A DNA stretch of 64,000 nucleotides. It comes from Martinezella hainanensis (GTDB taxonomy: Bacteria; Pseudomonadota; Alphaproteobacteria; Rhizobiales; Rhizobiaceae). Under the pieces are notes generated by a model, which saw only the letters and a program-made list of their open reading frames with translations, did no database searches and was not told where the DNA came from. A program made the translations under genes and the position numbers. Below, one piece after another: positions 1 to 8,408 of this stretch (its first letter is position 1; each line of letters begins with the position of its first letter). The stretch spans positions 1-64,000 of the forward strand of contig NZ_FMAC01000006.1 in the NCBI RefSeq assembly GCF_900094555.1, given 5' to 3'.

Positions 1-330
1 AGCGAAGGCCAGATGAGCGACCATAAGGGTGCTCGCCTTGTCCTGGAAGCCTTGCCACCTGCCAAAACACTGATTGCTGACCGAGGCTATGACAGCAACG
101 CGTTCCGGGAGGCCTTACAGGCAAAGGGCATCGAACCCTGCATTCCATCCAGCCGAAGCAGGAAGGTCCCGTATCCCTACAACAAGGGGCTATACAAGAA
201 ACGGCACAAGGTCGAGAATCTCTTCGCCAAACTCAAGGACTGGCGACGCATCGCAACCCGTTACGATCGGTGTGCCCATACCTTCTTTTCAGCCATATGC
301 ATCGCAGCAGCCGTCATCTTCTGGCTATGA
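1..330 (+). CDS. IS5-family transposase, C-terminal part
   Basis: This is the C-terminal 109 codons of a transposase whose frame is already open at base 1. The visible DDE-domain features are ADRGYDSNAFREAL, which holds the second catalytic Asp, then the basic segment after IPSSRSRK, and KKRHKVENLFAKLKDWRRIATRYD, where the Glu of VEN is the third catalytic acid. The ending, FFSAICIAAAVIFWL, is typical of the family. It encodes the recombinase that moves the element. The reading frame is intact to its stop, so the copy may be functional, but the N-terminus is not in the window. Confidence 0.85.
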   Translation, partial: SEGQMSDHKGARLVLEALPPAKTLIADRGYDSNAFREALQAKGIEPCIPSSRSRKVPYPYNKGLYKKRHKVENLFAKLKDWRRIATRYDRCAHTFFSAICIAAAVIFWL

Positions 331-348
331 GTTAACGAGTCCTGAGCC
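1..348 (+). mobile_element. Right end of an IS5-family insertion sequence, cut by window edge
   Basis: The segment holds the 3' part of a DDE transposase and, a few bases after its stop, the sequence GAGTCCTGAGCCTA (335-348). This resembles the terminal inverted repeat of alphaproteobacterial IS5/IS427-group elements, which I recall as ending in GAGTCCTGACCCTA. The left end lies outside the window, so the matching repeat and the target duplication cannot be checked and the outer boundary is approximate. Confidence 0.6.
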
Positions 349-555
349 TAGCTCCAGATCCTGTGAAAGTCCGCTTCGATATCCCGCTTGGCCATCGGCG
401 GCGCGACCGTTTACATGCATCTAACGGTGGAATATCTCTACGCTAGGTATGATTAGTAATCTTATTGTCATATGACGATAGTGAAAACCTGATACGCGTT
501 GGCAGGCGCTCCAGCCAACTATCCTATTCCGTTAAGCAACACACGGGGGAAATTG

Positions 556-1683
556 ATGATCGGCACACGATATCAGGTCAAGGCGGGCGATACGCTCTGG
601 TCTATTGCCCACGAACATCTCGGCCATGGTGCGCAATGGCCGCGGATCTGGCGCTATAACAACCGCCGCGATGTCATTCGCGCCACCGGTCATGGAATTC
701 CCGATCCGGATTTGATCCATACCGGCAGCACAATTCTGATCCCCGTTCTACCGGGTCAACGCGAGCGTGGCAGCAACGGCCACCACCATGCGCATCATAC
801 TTCGCAGCATCATAGTCCCTCGACGGCCGCCACCACGCAGGCGCCGCATTCTCCCTCCCCGCAGCCACTTCGCACCGGCAACCCGACTACGGAACTGAAG
901 AAGGAATTGCCGCACATCTATTCGCCGATCTCGATCAAGTACCGCTTGAACGATCTGACGATGCCCGTCATCGAAACCCCGACGGCGACGATCGAATTCC
1001 GCATGACCGGCGATGTCGTCCTGATGACGGACAAGAGCTATCCCGCAACCTACGTGAGCAACGGCGGACGGCTGGAAACGCAGATCTCGCAGCAGGCCAA
1101 TGTTGCCTTCGGCCAGCTCATCGGTGACACGCGCTTCATCTATGATTCGAAGAAAAAAGAGGTGACAGTGCGCTCCATGCTGGTCAGCCAGAGCACAACG
1201 CCGAACGCCGCGGCCACCGCCGTTGGCGTCGAGTTCAGCTCCAGCAGCCCTATCCCGAAGCTGCGCGCCGAAGTCCGCTTCCCCAAGCTGCAGGGCAGGA
1301 TCGGCCCGTTCCACTATGTCGCTATGAGCGTGGCCTTCGTGATCCTGATCACGCCGAAGGCGCAAATTCCCCCGTCGGCGCCCTCGCCCCAGGCCGTGCG
1401 TGACGCGGTGCGTGTCCGCGAGCCGGACGAAGGGACAAACTGGAGCCGTGTCATCGGCACCGGCCTGGTCATCGGCGCCGGCGTCATCGTCGTCGGGACC
1501 CTGGTCGAGGATTTCTTCACCGCCGGCGCCGGCGTTGCCGATGATCCGGCCTCCTTTGCAGCCGCTGGCGCCTCGCTGACGCGCGGCCTTGCCATGCTTC
1601 GCGGCGCGGCCACCACCGCCCTGCCACGCGCAATGGTTCCTGCCGCCGTGCAAGTCGGTGCTCGGGTCGGGCTGGCGCATTGA
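556..1683 (+). CDS. LysM-domain protein with Gly-rich hydrophobic C-terminal segment
   Basis: The start was set at ATG 556 because GGGGGA lies six bases upstream; this gives 375 residues. A LysM module occupies residues 5-62 (YQVKAGDTLWSIAHEHLG through GSTILIPVLPG) and would bind peptidoglycan or chitin-like glycans. A His/Ser/Thr/Pro-rich linker follows, then a probable beta-rich domain (about 125-280) that I do not recognise. Near residues 300-320 is a strongly hydrophobic Gly-rich stretch (VIGTGLVIGAGVIVVGTL), followed by an Ala/Gly-rich tail. There is no classical signal peptide. The stop codon overlaps the TTG start of the next gene, so the two are probably translationally coupled. Function is unknown; a secreted effector or envelope protein is possible. 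Confidence 0.75.
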   Translation: MIGTRYQVKAGDTLWSIAHEHLGHGAQWPRIWRYNNRRDVIRATGHGIPDPDLIHTGSTILIPVLPGQRERGSNGHHHAHHTSQHHSPSTAATTQAPHSPSPQPLRTGNPTTELKKELPHIYSPISIKYRLNDLTMPVIETPTATIEFRMTGDVVLMTDKSYPATYVSNGGRLETQISQQANVAFGQLIGDTRFIYDSKKKEVTVRSMLVSQSTTPNAAATAVGVEFSSSSPIPKLRAEVRFPKLQGRIGPFHYVAMSVAFVILITPKAQIPPSAPSPQAVRDAVRVREPDEGTNWSRVIGTGLVIGAGVIVVGTLVEDFFTAGAGVADDPASFAAAGASLTRGLAMLRGAATTALPRAMVPAAVQVGARVGLAH

Positions 1684-2504
1684 TCGTCTCACGGCGTCTT
1701 CTACTTGGCGCAGCAGTGGTTCTGGCCGGGAGCGGTTCCTACCTTCTCGGCCGGTCGACACCGAAAGAGGATACTATTGCCGACCCTGATGCCTATGCGG
1801 CCAAGCTTGGCCGGCAACAGGGCCTGACGATCGGCTTTGGCGATCCGTCGACCTTCTACGCTCCACCCTATCTGCCTGTTGATGCGCCTGTAGAGGGTGT
1901 CGTGCTGAGCCCGGCCGACCGCACCGCCGTGAAGGACTCGCTGCACGGCATCTCGAAAGCTTTCGAAGCCTATCCGGAACAATGTCTCGGCCGGATCATC
2001 AAGGCGATCTTCATCGCCGGCAAGATCTTGATCGACGGCGCCGAAGCGGGCGGCACCTATGGGCTCGACTGGATTTTCCTCGCCGCTCCCTCCAACGTAT
2101 CGGCCGAGACGCGTCGGCTGACCGCGGAACTTGGCGTGCATCACGAAACGAGCTCCTTCATCTGGCTGCGCAACGACGCACTGCAACGCGCTTTCACGGC
2201 GCTCGAGCCGGCTGGATGGCAATTTCAGAACAGTGCGACCGATCAGATCGCTCGCAATGGCCAGACAGCACCGCCGGTGGAAACCGGTTTTCTCTCCGCC
2301 TATGGCGCAACGACTTCAGAGAATGATTTCAACACCTATGCGGAAATCGTGTTTTCCGATCCGGGACGCCTGATAAAGCTGGCCGAAAGTGTACCGCTCA
2401 TTGCGAAAAAACTCGCACTGACACTCGATTCCTACATCGCCGTCGATGCGCGATTGCACGAAACTTTCGCTCGAAACGGTCTGTTGAAAGCAGCCGGGCG
2501 GTAA
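1680..2504 (+). CDS. Membrane-anchored protein with HHExS motif, partner of the LysM protein
   Basis: The protein has 274 residues and starts at TTG 1680, overlapping the upstream stop by four bases. The N-terminus SRRLLLGAAVVLAGSGSYLL is an uncleaved anchor or signal (a twin Arg precedes the hydrophobic run), so the body is probably periplasmic. The motif GVHHETSSF near residue 155 and NDFNTYAE near 220 resemble the first ligands and downstream acid of zinc-peptidase-like families. The canonical second His of HExxH is Ser, so catalysis is not assured. I do not recognise the family by name. The coupling suggests that it processes, anchors or neutralises the LysM protein. Confidence 0.65.
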   Translation: MIVSRRLLLGAAVVLAGSGSYLLGRSTPKEDTIADPDAYAAKLGRQQGLTIGFGDPSTFYAPPYLPVDAPVEGVVLSPADRTAVKDSLHGISKAFEAYPEQCLGRIIKAIFIAGKILIDGAEAGGTYGLDWIFLAAPSNVSAETRRLTAELGVHHETSSFIWLRNDALQRAFTALEPAGWQFQNSATDQIARNGQTAPPVETGFLSAYGATTSENDFNTYAEIVFSDPGRLIKLAESVPLIAKKLALTLDSYIAVDARLHETFARNGLLKAAGR

Positions 2505-2620
2505 GCCAGCCAACCACCTCACTGCTATCGCGATGAAGAGCCGGTCGATGCCACGCCAGGATTGCAGCACTTGGTACGGCATCGACCTATTATCACTCCA
2601 CCCGGAGATTGGATCGTCGT

Positions 2621-3046
2621 TTACTGTTGTGCAGGCGCGGCTTTCTGAATCTTGTCCTGGACTTTCTTAACGAGTGCGGGGTCCTTCTTTGCAGCCGTCA
2701 GAATTGCGTTGTATTCGTCGACAGACATCCCCGGAGAGGTCTGAACAGCTTGTACCATCTGCTTGCTTGCCTCGGTCTGCAGCTGTTGCTTCGCTGTCGG
2801 ATCCTGTGTTGCGCCGATCTTGGTTGAATATTCCTGCCTGATCTTGTCCACTTGGAGATAAGCGACCGCAAAAGCCTCTATTTTTTGATCGCTGACTGTA
2901 GCAGCAGTAGCAGTGCTGTCGGGCTGCTGCGCTTGGGCAGGTTGCTGTTCTTGTGTTGCTTGCTGCGCGAATGCTTGATTGCTGAGAACCATCAAGCTCA
3001 AGACTGCAGCGGTCAACGATGCAGCGGGGATATGACGAATAATCAT
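2621..3046 (-). CDS. Secreted DUF4168 domain protein
   Basis: This 141-residue protein has a signal peptide that probably ends at NQAFA (about residue 27), followed by a Gln/Ala-rich low-complexity spacer. The DUF4168 region (about 52-135) includes DQKIEAFAVAYLQVDKIRQEY and ends in a Lys-rich helix, VKKVQDKIQKAAPAQQ. DUF4168 proteins are small periplasmic or exported proteins of unknown function. AGAGGA lies seven bases before the ATG. It appears monocistronic. Confidence 0.8.
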   Translation of the reverse strand: MIIRHIPAASLTAAVLSLMVLSNQAFAQQATQEQQPAQAQQPDSTATAATVSDQKIEAFAVAYLQVDKIRQEYSTKIGATQDPTAKQQLQTEASKQMVQAVQTSPGMSVDEYNAILTAAKKDPALVKKVQDKIQKAAPAQQ

Positions 3047-3452
3047 CTCAATTCCTCTTTAGTCGTGCGGGGGGAAACACCTCTTTGATGGCGTAGAGCG
3101 AAGGATGGCATATCGTATGATTTAGCCGCCGGTTAGGGTTGAGGAACGATCCGGCGGCAATGTGGCCCTCAAACGTTTTCTGTGAGGCAATAGCGCGGCG
3201 ATCCCCTGACCATAGAGCGGCAGCTTTATGGCGATCACTGTCGGGGTTCAATCTTACGCCGAAATTGGGAAAGAACTCCGGATTGACCTCATGCTCGAAC
3301 CGCTATTCCGCTGGTTTCCTACAGGCCATGACCCGGAATAAGTGGAAACTGCTCCGGCGGTTCAAACAATGTGCAGATTTATAAAATAGTATTGATACAA
3401 CCTATACGATGATGCTATTGCCGCACGCACCTTCCCTATAGCAAACGATAAC
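3047..3452. other. Non-coding interval
   Basis: The interval lies between the divergent DUF4168 and epimerase genes and must hold both promoters. Short open frames on both strands have no ribosome site and no recognisable product. It becomes AT-rich toward 3375-3450 (ATAAAATAGTATTGATACAA), where the epimerase promoter may lie. I see nothing else in it. Confidence 0.4.
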
Positions 3453-3476
3453 TTGTCAAGCACCAATCAAACGGCG

Positions 3477-4625
3477 ATGAAGAACTACGCATCTCTCCTT
3501 CACTTCAAAAGCTACTTCATCGAGATTGTCTTACCGACCTGGATCTCATCCGCTTTCGACGATGTCACCGGCCAATTCATGGAAGGCTTACAGATCGATG
3601 GCTCCGCAGATCCAAGCGGCATCGTTCGCACGAGAACGGCGGCACGCGTCGTCTATGTCTTCGCACACGCCACTGCGCTCGGTGTTGCCCCGCAAGGATC
3701 GCTGCAGAAAGCCGAGCGAGCCTTTGCCAATCTCTCGGCAACTTCGCGCATTGGCACGCAAACACAAGGGTTTCCAAGGAGCATTAGTTACAGGACCGGC
3801 GCCGTTGTTGATTCCGAACGCGACCTCTATGATCATGCATGCGTCCTTCTAGCGCTAACCTGGCTCGCTCAGGCGACCGGCAAGGCAACGTACCGCAATC
3901 AGATCGACGATACGATCACGGCGATGGACGACATGTTGACGGCCCCGCACGGCGGCTGGGCGGAAGACAGCCTCGGCACCATCCCCCGTCGACAGAACCC
4001 CCATATGCACTGTTTCGAATCATTTCTCGCCTTGGCGGAAGCTTACGCCGCTCCCGCTCATATCGCCCGCGCCAGCGAACTTTATGGGCTATTCCGATCC
4101 CGCTTTTTCGACGAGGCCACCAACACACTTCGCGAGTATTTCGGGCCAGCGTGGGAGATCGGCGATATATACGGATCGGGACGAATAGAGCCGGGCCATA
4201 TGGCCGAATGGGTTTGGCTGATTGGCCGCTATGTGAAGTGGTCAGGAAGGGACCTCAGCTCATTGACAGCCAAGATACTGGACAACACCCTCTCGGTTGG
4301 CAGGCAGGCAGGTACACCCTTTCTGATCGACGAAACCAGTGTTGACGGTATTCCAACAAAGCAAAGTCGTCGTCTGTGGCCACAAGCTGAGCTGATAAAG
4401 GCATATATAACGCAAGCACGGCTGACCGGGAATTCGGACTATCTTGAACATGCGGAGCAACTGACAGCAGCACTACTGGAAACGTATCTTGCACACACAC
4501 CCAGGGGAACTTGGCGCGACTGCTTTGACCTTAACGGACGCTCGATCGCAACCTCTATACCTGCGAGCTCTCTTTATCACTTGTGGACAGTCGTCTGCGA
4601 ACTGATCCAATTGGACCGAAGATAA
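3477..4625 (+). CDS. AGE-family sugar epimerase/isomerase
   Basis: From ATG 3477 the protein has 382 residues; a TTG at 3453 in the same frame is an alternative, and neither has a good ribosome site. It is an (alpha/alpha)6-barrel protein of the N-acylglucosamine 2-epimerase/mannose isomerase family. Family landmarks are RTRTAARVVYVFA, NPHMHCFESFLALAEA, GHMAEWVW (His about 241) and SLYHLW (His about 368). The last two carry the histidines that take part in acid-base chemistry in this family. Substrate specificity (GlcNAc, mannose or a sulfosugar) cannot be read from the sequence. It lies convergent to the sugar-acid genes and may feed the same pool. Confidence 0.82.
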   Translation: MKNYASLLHFKSYFIEIVLPTWISSAFDDVTGQFMEGLQIDGSADPSGIVRTRTAARVVYVFAHATALGVAPQGSLQKAERAFANLSATSRIGTQTQGFPRSISYRTGAVVDSERDLYDHACVLLALTWLAQATGKATYRNQIDDTITAMDDMLTAPHGGWAEDSLGTIPRRQNPHMHCFESFLALAEAYAAPAHIARASELYGLFRSRFFDEATNTLREYFGPAWEIGDIYGSGRIEPGHMAEWVWLIGRYVKWSGRDLSSLTAKILDNTLSVGRQAGTPFLIDETSVDGIPTKQSRRLWPQAELIKAYITQARLTGNSDYLEHAEQLTAALLETYLAHTPRGTWRDCFDLNGRSIATSIPASSLYHLWTVVCELIQLDRR

Positions 4626-4696
4626 CCATCGAGATCCGTTTCAGCGCGAACCTCTTCCGAAGTTGGCAACGGCCGCCGATGCGTTAGAGTAGCGAT

Positions 4697-4744
4697 GGAT
4701 CCTGACAGCCATCCCGCCACACAAAGGCGCGATGGCTGTGATCC
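4697..4744. terminator. Bidirectional terminator-like hairpin
   Basis: ACAGCCATC (4705-4713) pairs perfectly with GATGGCTGT (4731-4739), and the arms are extended by GGATC/GATCC on the outside. It sits exactly between the convergent ends of the epimerase and lactonase genes, and a T-rich run follows on the plus strand. Confidence 0.65.
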
Positions 4745-4754
4745 CCGTTTCTTT

Positions 4755-5927
4755 TCAGGGAAGATTGACGATTTCCACCCAGTTCGCGCCGGCGTCGACG
4801 GGATAGCGGTCGATCGGCGTGAGCGCGCCGTTCGCCTGGTCGATGGCATAGACGGCGATCTTGTCGGATTTCTCCCCGGTCGCGATCAGGAAGCGGCCCG
4901 ACGGATCGATGCGGATGCCGCGCGGCTGTTTCTCGGTCGGATAATTGGTGACATAAGTGAGGTTTCCGCTCCCGTCCCCGACATGGAAGAGCGCGATCTT
5001 GCTGGTGGTTCGCTCGGTCGTATAGAGGAATTTGCCGTTCGGGGTGATACCGATATCGGCTGCCCAGACCTTCGGCTTGCCGTCATCAACGGGCGCAGCC
5101 GCCGGCGTCGTGACGCTGAACGGCGGCGGAGGCGGCGGGGCAATGCCCGGAGACAGGCCGGCATCATCCGGAACGGACGCGACGCTTTCGATTTCGGTAA
5201 GCGTCCCCTTTGCCGGATCGAGGCTGTAGTGGATGACGTGACCGGTCAGTTCGGTGACGACATAGACCGACTTGCCGCCTGGAGAGAAAATGATGTGACG
5301 AGGTCCGAAACCCGGCTTGGTCGCGATCTCAGGCGGATTGTTCGGCTCCAGCATGCCGGTCTCGGGATTGAGCAGGAACTGCAGCACGACATCGGAGCCG
5401 AGATTGGTCGCAAAGACATATTTGCCTGTGGGGTCGCTGACGATCGAATGAGCATTGCGGCCGGTCAGGATCATCTGGCGAGTGCCGTTCGTCACGCGGC
5501 CGTCCGGATCGATCGGCAGGACCGCGATCTTGTTTCCGCCGTAGGAAGAGGCAAAGAGCAGCCGCCCGGAGGGATCGGCCGATACATAGGGCATGCTGTC
5601 AGGCAGAGCCGCGACCGCCGCCTGCGTCAGATTGCCGGTTGTGGGATCGATCGCCAGCGTCAGCACCCGATAAGGCTGCGAGCGCACGACGGCGTAGAGA
5701 TGTTTCTTGTCAGGGCCGACAGTCATCGGCATGACCATCTTGCCGGCATCGAAGGTCGCCACCGGTGTCAGGGTGCCGGCCTTTTCGTCCATGCTGTAGC
5801 TGTCGATCTTTCCGTCCGTCGCCGCGGAGACGTAGACGAATGTCTTGGCAAGCACGCCCTGTGTCGCCGAAAGCATTGCCGAGGCGCCTATGACCGCGGC
5901 AAAAATTCCAGATGATAGCCTAATCAC
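4755..5927 (-). CDS. Lactonase-family beta-propeller, exported
   Basis: The GTG at 5927 was taken as start because AGGAGGAGG lies just upstream; this gives 390 residues. A signal peptide covers about the first 28 residues (ending SATQGVLA), so the protein is periplasmic. The body shows repeated propeller blades such as VSADPSGRLLFASSYGGN, IVSDPTGKYVFATNLGSD and IRIDPSGRFLIATGEKSD. This is the 6-phosphogluconolactonase/YncE-like fold (PF10282). It is the last gene of uxuA-kdgD-lactonase, so opening a sugar-acid lactone outside the cytoplasm is a reasonable role, but this is inferred from context. A Pro-rich insertion lies near residue 240. Confidence 0.82.
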   Translation of the reverse strand: MIRLSSGIFAAVIGASAMLSATQGVLAKTFVYVSAATDGKIDSYSMDEKAGTLTPVATFDAGKMVMPMTVGPDKKHLYAVVRSQPYRVLTLAIDPTTGNLTQAAVAALPDSMPYVSADPSGRLLFASSYGGNKIAVLPIDPDGRVTNGTRQMILTGRNAHSIVSDPTGKYVFATNLGSDVVLQFLLNPETGMLEPNNPPEIATKPGFGPRHIIFSPGGKSVYVVTELTGHVIHYSLDPAKGTLTEIESVASVPDDAGLSPGIAPPPPPPFSVTTPAAAPVDDGKPKVWAADIGITPNGKFLYTTERTTSKIALFHVGDGSGNLTYVTNYPTEKQPRGIRIDPSGRFLIATGEKSDKIAVYAIDQANGALTPIDRYPVDAGANWVEIVNLP

Positions 5928-5996
5928 GAATGTCCTCCTCCTGCAAAAGGTGATCGTCGGCATTGCCGACGATCACTTGCTCCCTTTGGCTACGCT

Positions 5997-6905
5997 TCAC
6001 GCGGCCTTGGCTGTCTCGATGATCCTGGCGAGCGCCGCCAGCTCCTCCGGCGTCAGATCGGTTAGCGGTGGGCGCACCGGACCGGGATCCTTACCGAGAA
6101 CATGCAAGCCGGCCTTGATGATAGAGACCGCATAGCCCTTCTTCCGATTGCGCAGGGCGACGAACGGGAAGAAGAAGCCCGCGAGGATTTCATCGACTGT
6201 TGCCTGATCTCCGCTCCGCAACGCGCTATAGAAACGCTGGGCAAGCGCGGGAATGAAATTGAAGACGGCGGAGGAATAGGTCGTCACGCCGGCGGCGAAA
6301 TAGGCCTGGGCATAGACTTCGTGTGTCGGCATGCCGCCAACATAGACCAGGCGATCCTGGAGCTTAGTGGTGATCTCAATTACCTTGTCGACTTCACCGA
6401 CGCCGTCCTTGTAGCCGATCAGATTCGGGCATTCGTTGGCGAGCCGCGCGATGCTGTCCGCGCTGAGCACCGCATTGTCGCGGTTGTAGACGATGACGCC
6501 GATGCCGACGGATTGGCAGACCGCCTTGACGTGCGCGATCAGGCCGGCCTGTTCCGCAAACATCAGGTAAGGCGGCAGAAGCAACAGACCATCGGCTCCC
6601 GCCTTCTCGGCGGCCTTGGCGATCTCGATGGCAAGCGACGTGCCGTAGCCCGTTCCCGAGATGATCGGCGTATTGCCTGCGGATGCCTTTGCGGCGCGAA
6701 CGACCTGCGGGATTTCGGCAGGATTGAGGGAGAAGAACTCACCGGTTCCGCCGGCGGCAAAAAGGGCGGCGGCATCGTAGCCTGCCAGCCATTCGACATG
6801 GCGGCGGTATTTCGCCTCGTCGAATTTGAGGTCGCTGTCGAAATGCGTGACGGGAAAGGACAGCAGACCGCTGCCAACCGCCTTTTTCAGTTCAATCGGG
6901 TTCAT
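5997..6905 (-). CDS. kdgD: 5-dehydro-4-deoxyglucarate dehydratase
   Basis: The protein has 302 residues and belongs to the DHDPS/N-acetylneuraminate lyase TIM-barrel superfamily. GGTGE (52-56), Tyr140 in VIVYNRD and the Schiff-base Lys166 in IGYKDGVG are all present. The opening SGLLSFPVTHFDSD and the spacing match KdgD, which converts 5-keto-4-deoxy-glucarate to 2-oxoglutarate semialdehyde with loss of CO2 and water in glucarate/galactarate breakdown. AGGA lies seven bases before the ATG. It is the middle gene of the leftward sugar-acid operon, 38 bases after uxuA. Confidence 0.9.
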   Translation of the reverse strand: MNPIELKKAVGSGLLSFPVTHFDSDLKFDEAKYRRHVEWLAGYDAAALFAAGGTGEFFSLNPAEIPQVVRAAKASAGNTPIISGTGYGTSLAIEIAKAAEKAGADGLLLLPPYLMFAEQAGLIAHVKAVCQSVGIGVIVYNRDNAVLSADSIARLANECPNLIGYKDGVGEVDKVIEITTKLQDRLVYVGGMPTHEVYAQAYFAAGVTTYSSAVFNFIPALAQRFYSALRSGDQATVDEILAGFFFPFVALRNRKKGYAVSIIKAGLHVLGKDPGPVRPPLTDLTPEELAALARIIETAKAA

Positions 6906-6943
6906 CTTGGAATCCTGTTATCGATTGGTATGAGCAATGGGTC

Positions 6944-7918
6944 TCAGGCGCCTTCGAGCGACTGAACGAGGGCGGCGATGTAGCCGTAGCAGAAGGCGAA
7001 GGCGACGCCGGTCGGGTCCCTGCCGCTGATGGTCGGCACATGATCGGGCATCAGCATGTATTGATAGCCAACTTCTTTGTAGACCTTGGCGGAACGAACC
7101 ATGTCCATGTCGCCCTCGTCAGGGAAGGTCTCCATGAAGGAGAGCTTTCCGCCGCGAATGTTGCGGAAATGGACGTTGAAGAGCTTACCACGCGTACCGA
7201 ACCAGCGGATGATGTCGTCGATCTCCTCGCGCGGATTGTCGAGCATTTCGCCGACCGATCCCTGGCAGAAGTTCAGCCCGTGATAGGGGCTTTCACGCAT
7301 CAGCACGAATTTCTTCAGGCCTTCGACTGAGCCGAGCACGCGCGTGACGCCACGATAGCCCGGCGGCGTATAGGGATCGTGCGGATGGCAGGCGAGACGG
7401 ACGCGATTGCTCTCCGCCACGGGCACAACACGTTCCAGGAAATAGTCGATCCGCTCCCAGTTTTCGTCTTCCGACAAGACGCCGGCAAGGCCGGGGGCTG
7501 CCTGATGGTCCGCTCTATCCCATCGGAAGCTCGCATTCAGCGAACCGCCACGTCCCGGTTCTTCCGGCGTACGCGGGATACCGATGAGATTGAGATTGTA
7601 TTTTGCCGCGGGAATGCCGGCCGCCGCCACATCTTCGATGAGCTTGCAGACCGCATCGATCTGGCGATCGCGATCCGGTCCGGCAAGCAGAATGTCAGGA
7701 TAGGATGCCTTTTCGATCGGCTGAGACGGCAAGGGAAGCTGGATCATATCCAGAATCAGCCCGAAGCTTTCGACCTTGTCGCGAAGGCGCTCAATATCGG
7801 ACAGCGTCCAGCTCTCCGGCTTTCCCGGCGGGTCCGCACATATATGCTTCAGCCCCAATTGCGCGAAAACGCGATAATCGTCGTCATCGCGCGCCTCGAC
7901 CTGTGTTCCTACATACAC
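6944..7918 (-). CDS. uxuA: Mannonate dehydratase family protein
   Basis: This 324-residue xylose-isomerase-like TIM-barrel protein of the UxuA family carries the metal-site segments NFCQGSVGEM, FNVHFRNIRG, DEGDMDM and MLMPDHVPT. UxuA dehydrates D-mannonate to 2-keto-3-deoxygluconate in hexuronate catabolism. Some short UxuA homologues act on other aldonates, so the exact substrate is open. It is the first gene of the leftward operon. The nearest purine-rich ribosome site (GGGAGAG) is rather far from the ATG. Confidence 0.82.
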   Translation of the reverse strand: MYVGTQVEARDDDDYRVFAQLGLKHICADPPGKPESWTLSDIERLRDKVESFGLILDMIQLPLPSQPIEKASYPDILLAGPDRDRQIDAVCKLIEDVAAAGIPAAKYNLNLIGIPRTPEEPGRGGSLNASFRWDRADHQAAPGLAGVLSEDENWERIDYFLERVVPVAESNRVRLACHPHDPYTPPGYRGVTRVLGSVEGLKKFVLMRESPYHGLNFCQGSVGEMLDNPREEIDDIIRWFGTRGKLFNVHFRNIRGGKLSFMETFPDEGDMDMVRSAKVYKEVGYQYMLMPDHVPTISGRDPTGVAFAFCYGYIAALVQSLEGA

Positions 7919-7948
7919 CGAGCGTCTCTCCCATGAGGTTGGTCTATA

Positions 7949-7966
7949 TCATATGACATAATATGA
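7949..7966. promoter_or_regulatory. Candidate operator upstream of uxuA
   Basis: TCATATGA (a perfect 8-bp palindrome, 7949-7956) is directly followed by CATAATATGA (7957-7966), about 31 bases upstream of the uxuA ATG. CATAATATGA recurs in front of the divergent transporter. GntR-family regulators use AT-rich palindromes of this kind, but no regulator gene lies beside it. Confidence 0.4.
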
Positions 7967-8052
7967 ATTTTTCGAGGTGTCGAGAGCTATTGCCGCTTGG
8001 CGAGCATACGATGGCGCCACGGGCCTGCCGCCGCATGCACCCACATTGTCTG

Positions 8053-8271
8053 TCACGCATGTTCAGAGCCTTGACCTCCGATCACCAACGGGATTTTTAG
8101 CCGTTGCCCGGCATGGATTTTGCCGAGACCGGCGCAATCGCTGACATCGAAGGCCGCTTCATCTCCAGCCTTGTCCAAAAGCCAGCCGCCCGTCTGACAC
8201 CCTTTACCGCCAAGCCATATGGCAGCTGATCGATTGCCCGTTACGCCAGTTTCAGGCGACTCGGGTCGCAT
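8053..8271 (-). pseudogene. Possible LysM-like gene remnant
   Basis: The 72-codon frame contains FDVSDCAGLGKIHAGQRLKIP, which fits the second half of a LysM module (Asn-Gly-Leu...Ile...Gly-Gln-Leu-Ile-Pro pattern). It lacks the N-terminal half, a signal peptide and a ribosome site. It sits inside the 490-bp divergent interval between uxuA and the transporter, where no gene is expected. It may be chance. Confidence 0.2.
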
Positions 8272-8347
8272 GTCGCCATTTTTGACCCTCGTTCATTCGC
8301 ATCAAGCCATCCGCATGGCCTTGCAAACGTCTTCGATCTTCGATAAA

Positions 8348-8408
8348 TCATAATATGACATGCGCATAACATCATACGTATTATATACTATTCGAGGGAG
8401 GAAGCATA
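8348..8408 (+). promoter_or_regulatory. Promoter/operator and ribosome site of the sugar-acid transporter operon
   Basis: TCATAATATGA (8348-8358) repeats the motif found at uxuA, and ATCATACGTATTATAT follows at 8371-8386. GAGGGAGGAAGC then forms a strong ribosome site before ATG 8409. Sharing the motif suggests one regulator for both divergent operons. Confidence 0.4.

Noticed and set aside
8053..8271. A functional LysM gene between uxuA and the transporter
   Set aside because: Only half of a LysM module is readable, and there is no ribosome site or export signal; kept only as a low-confidence remnant.
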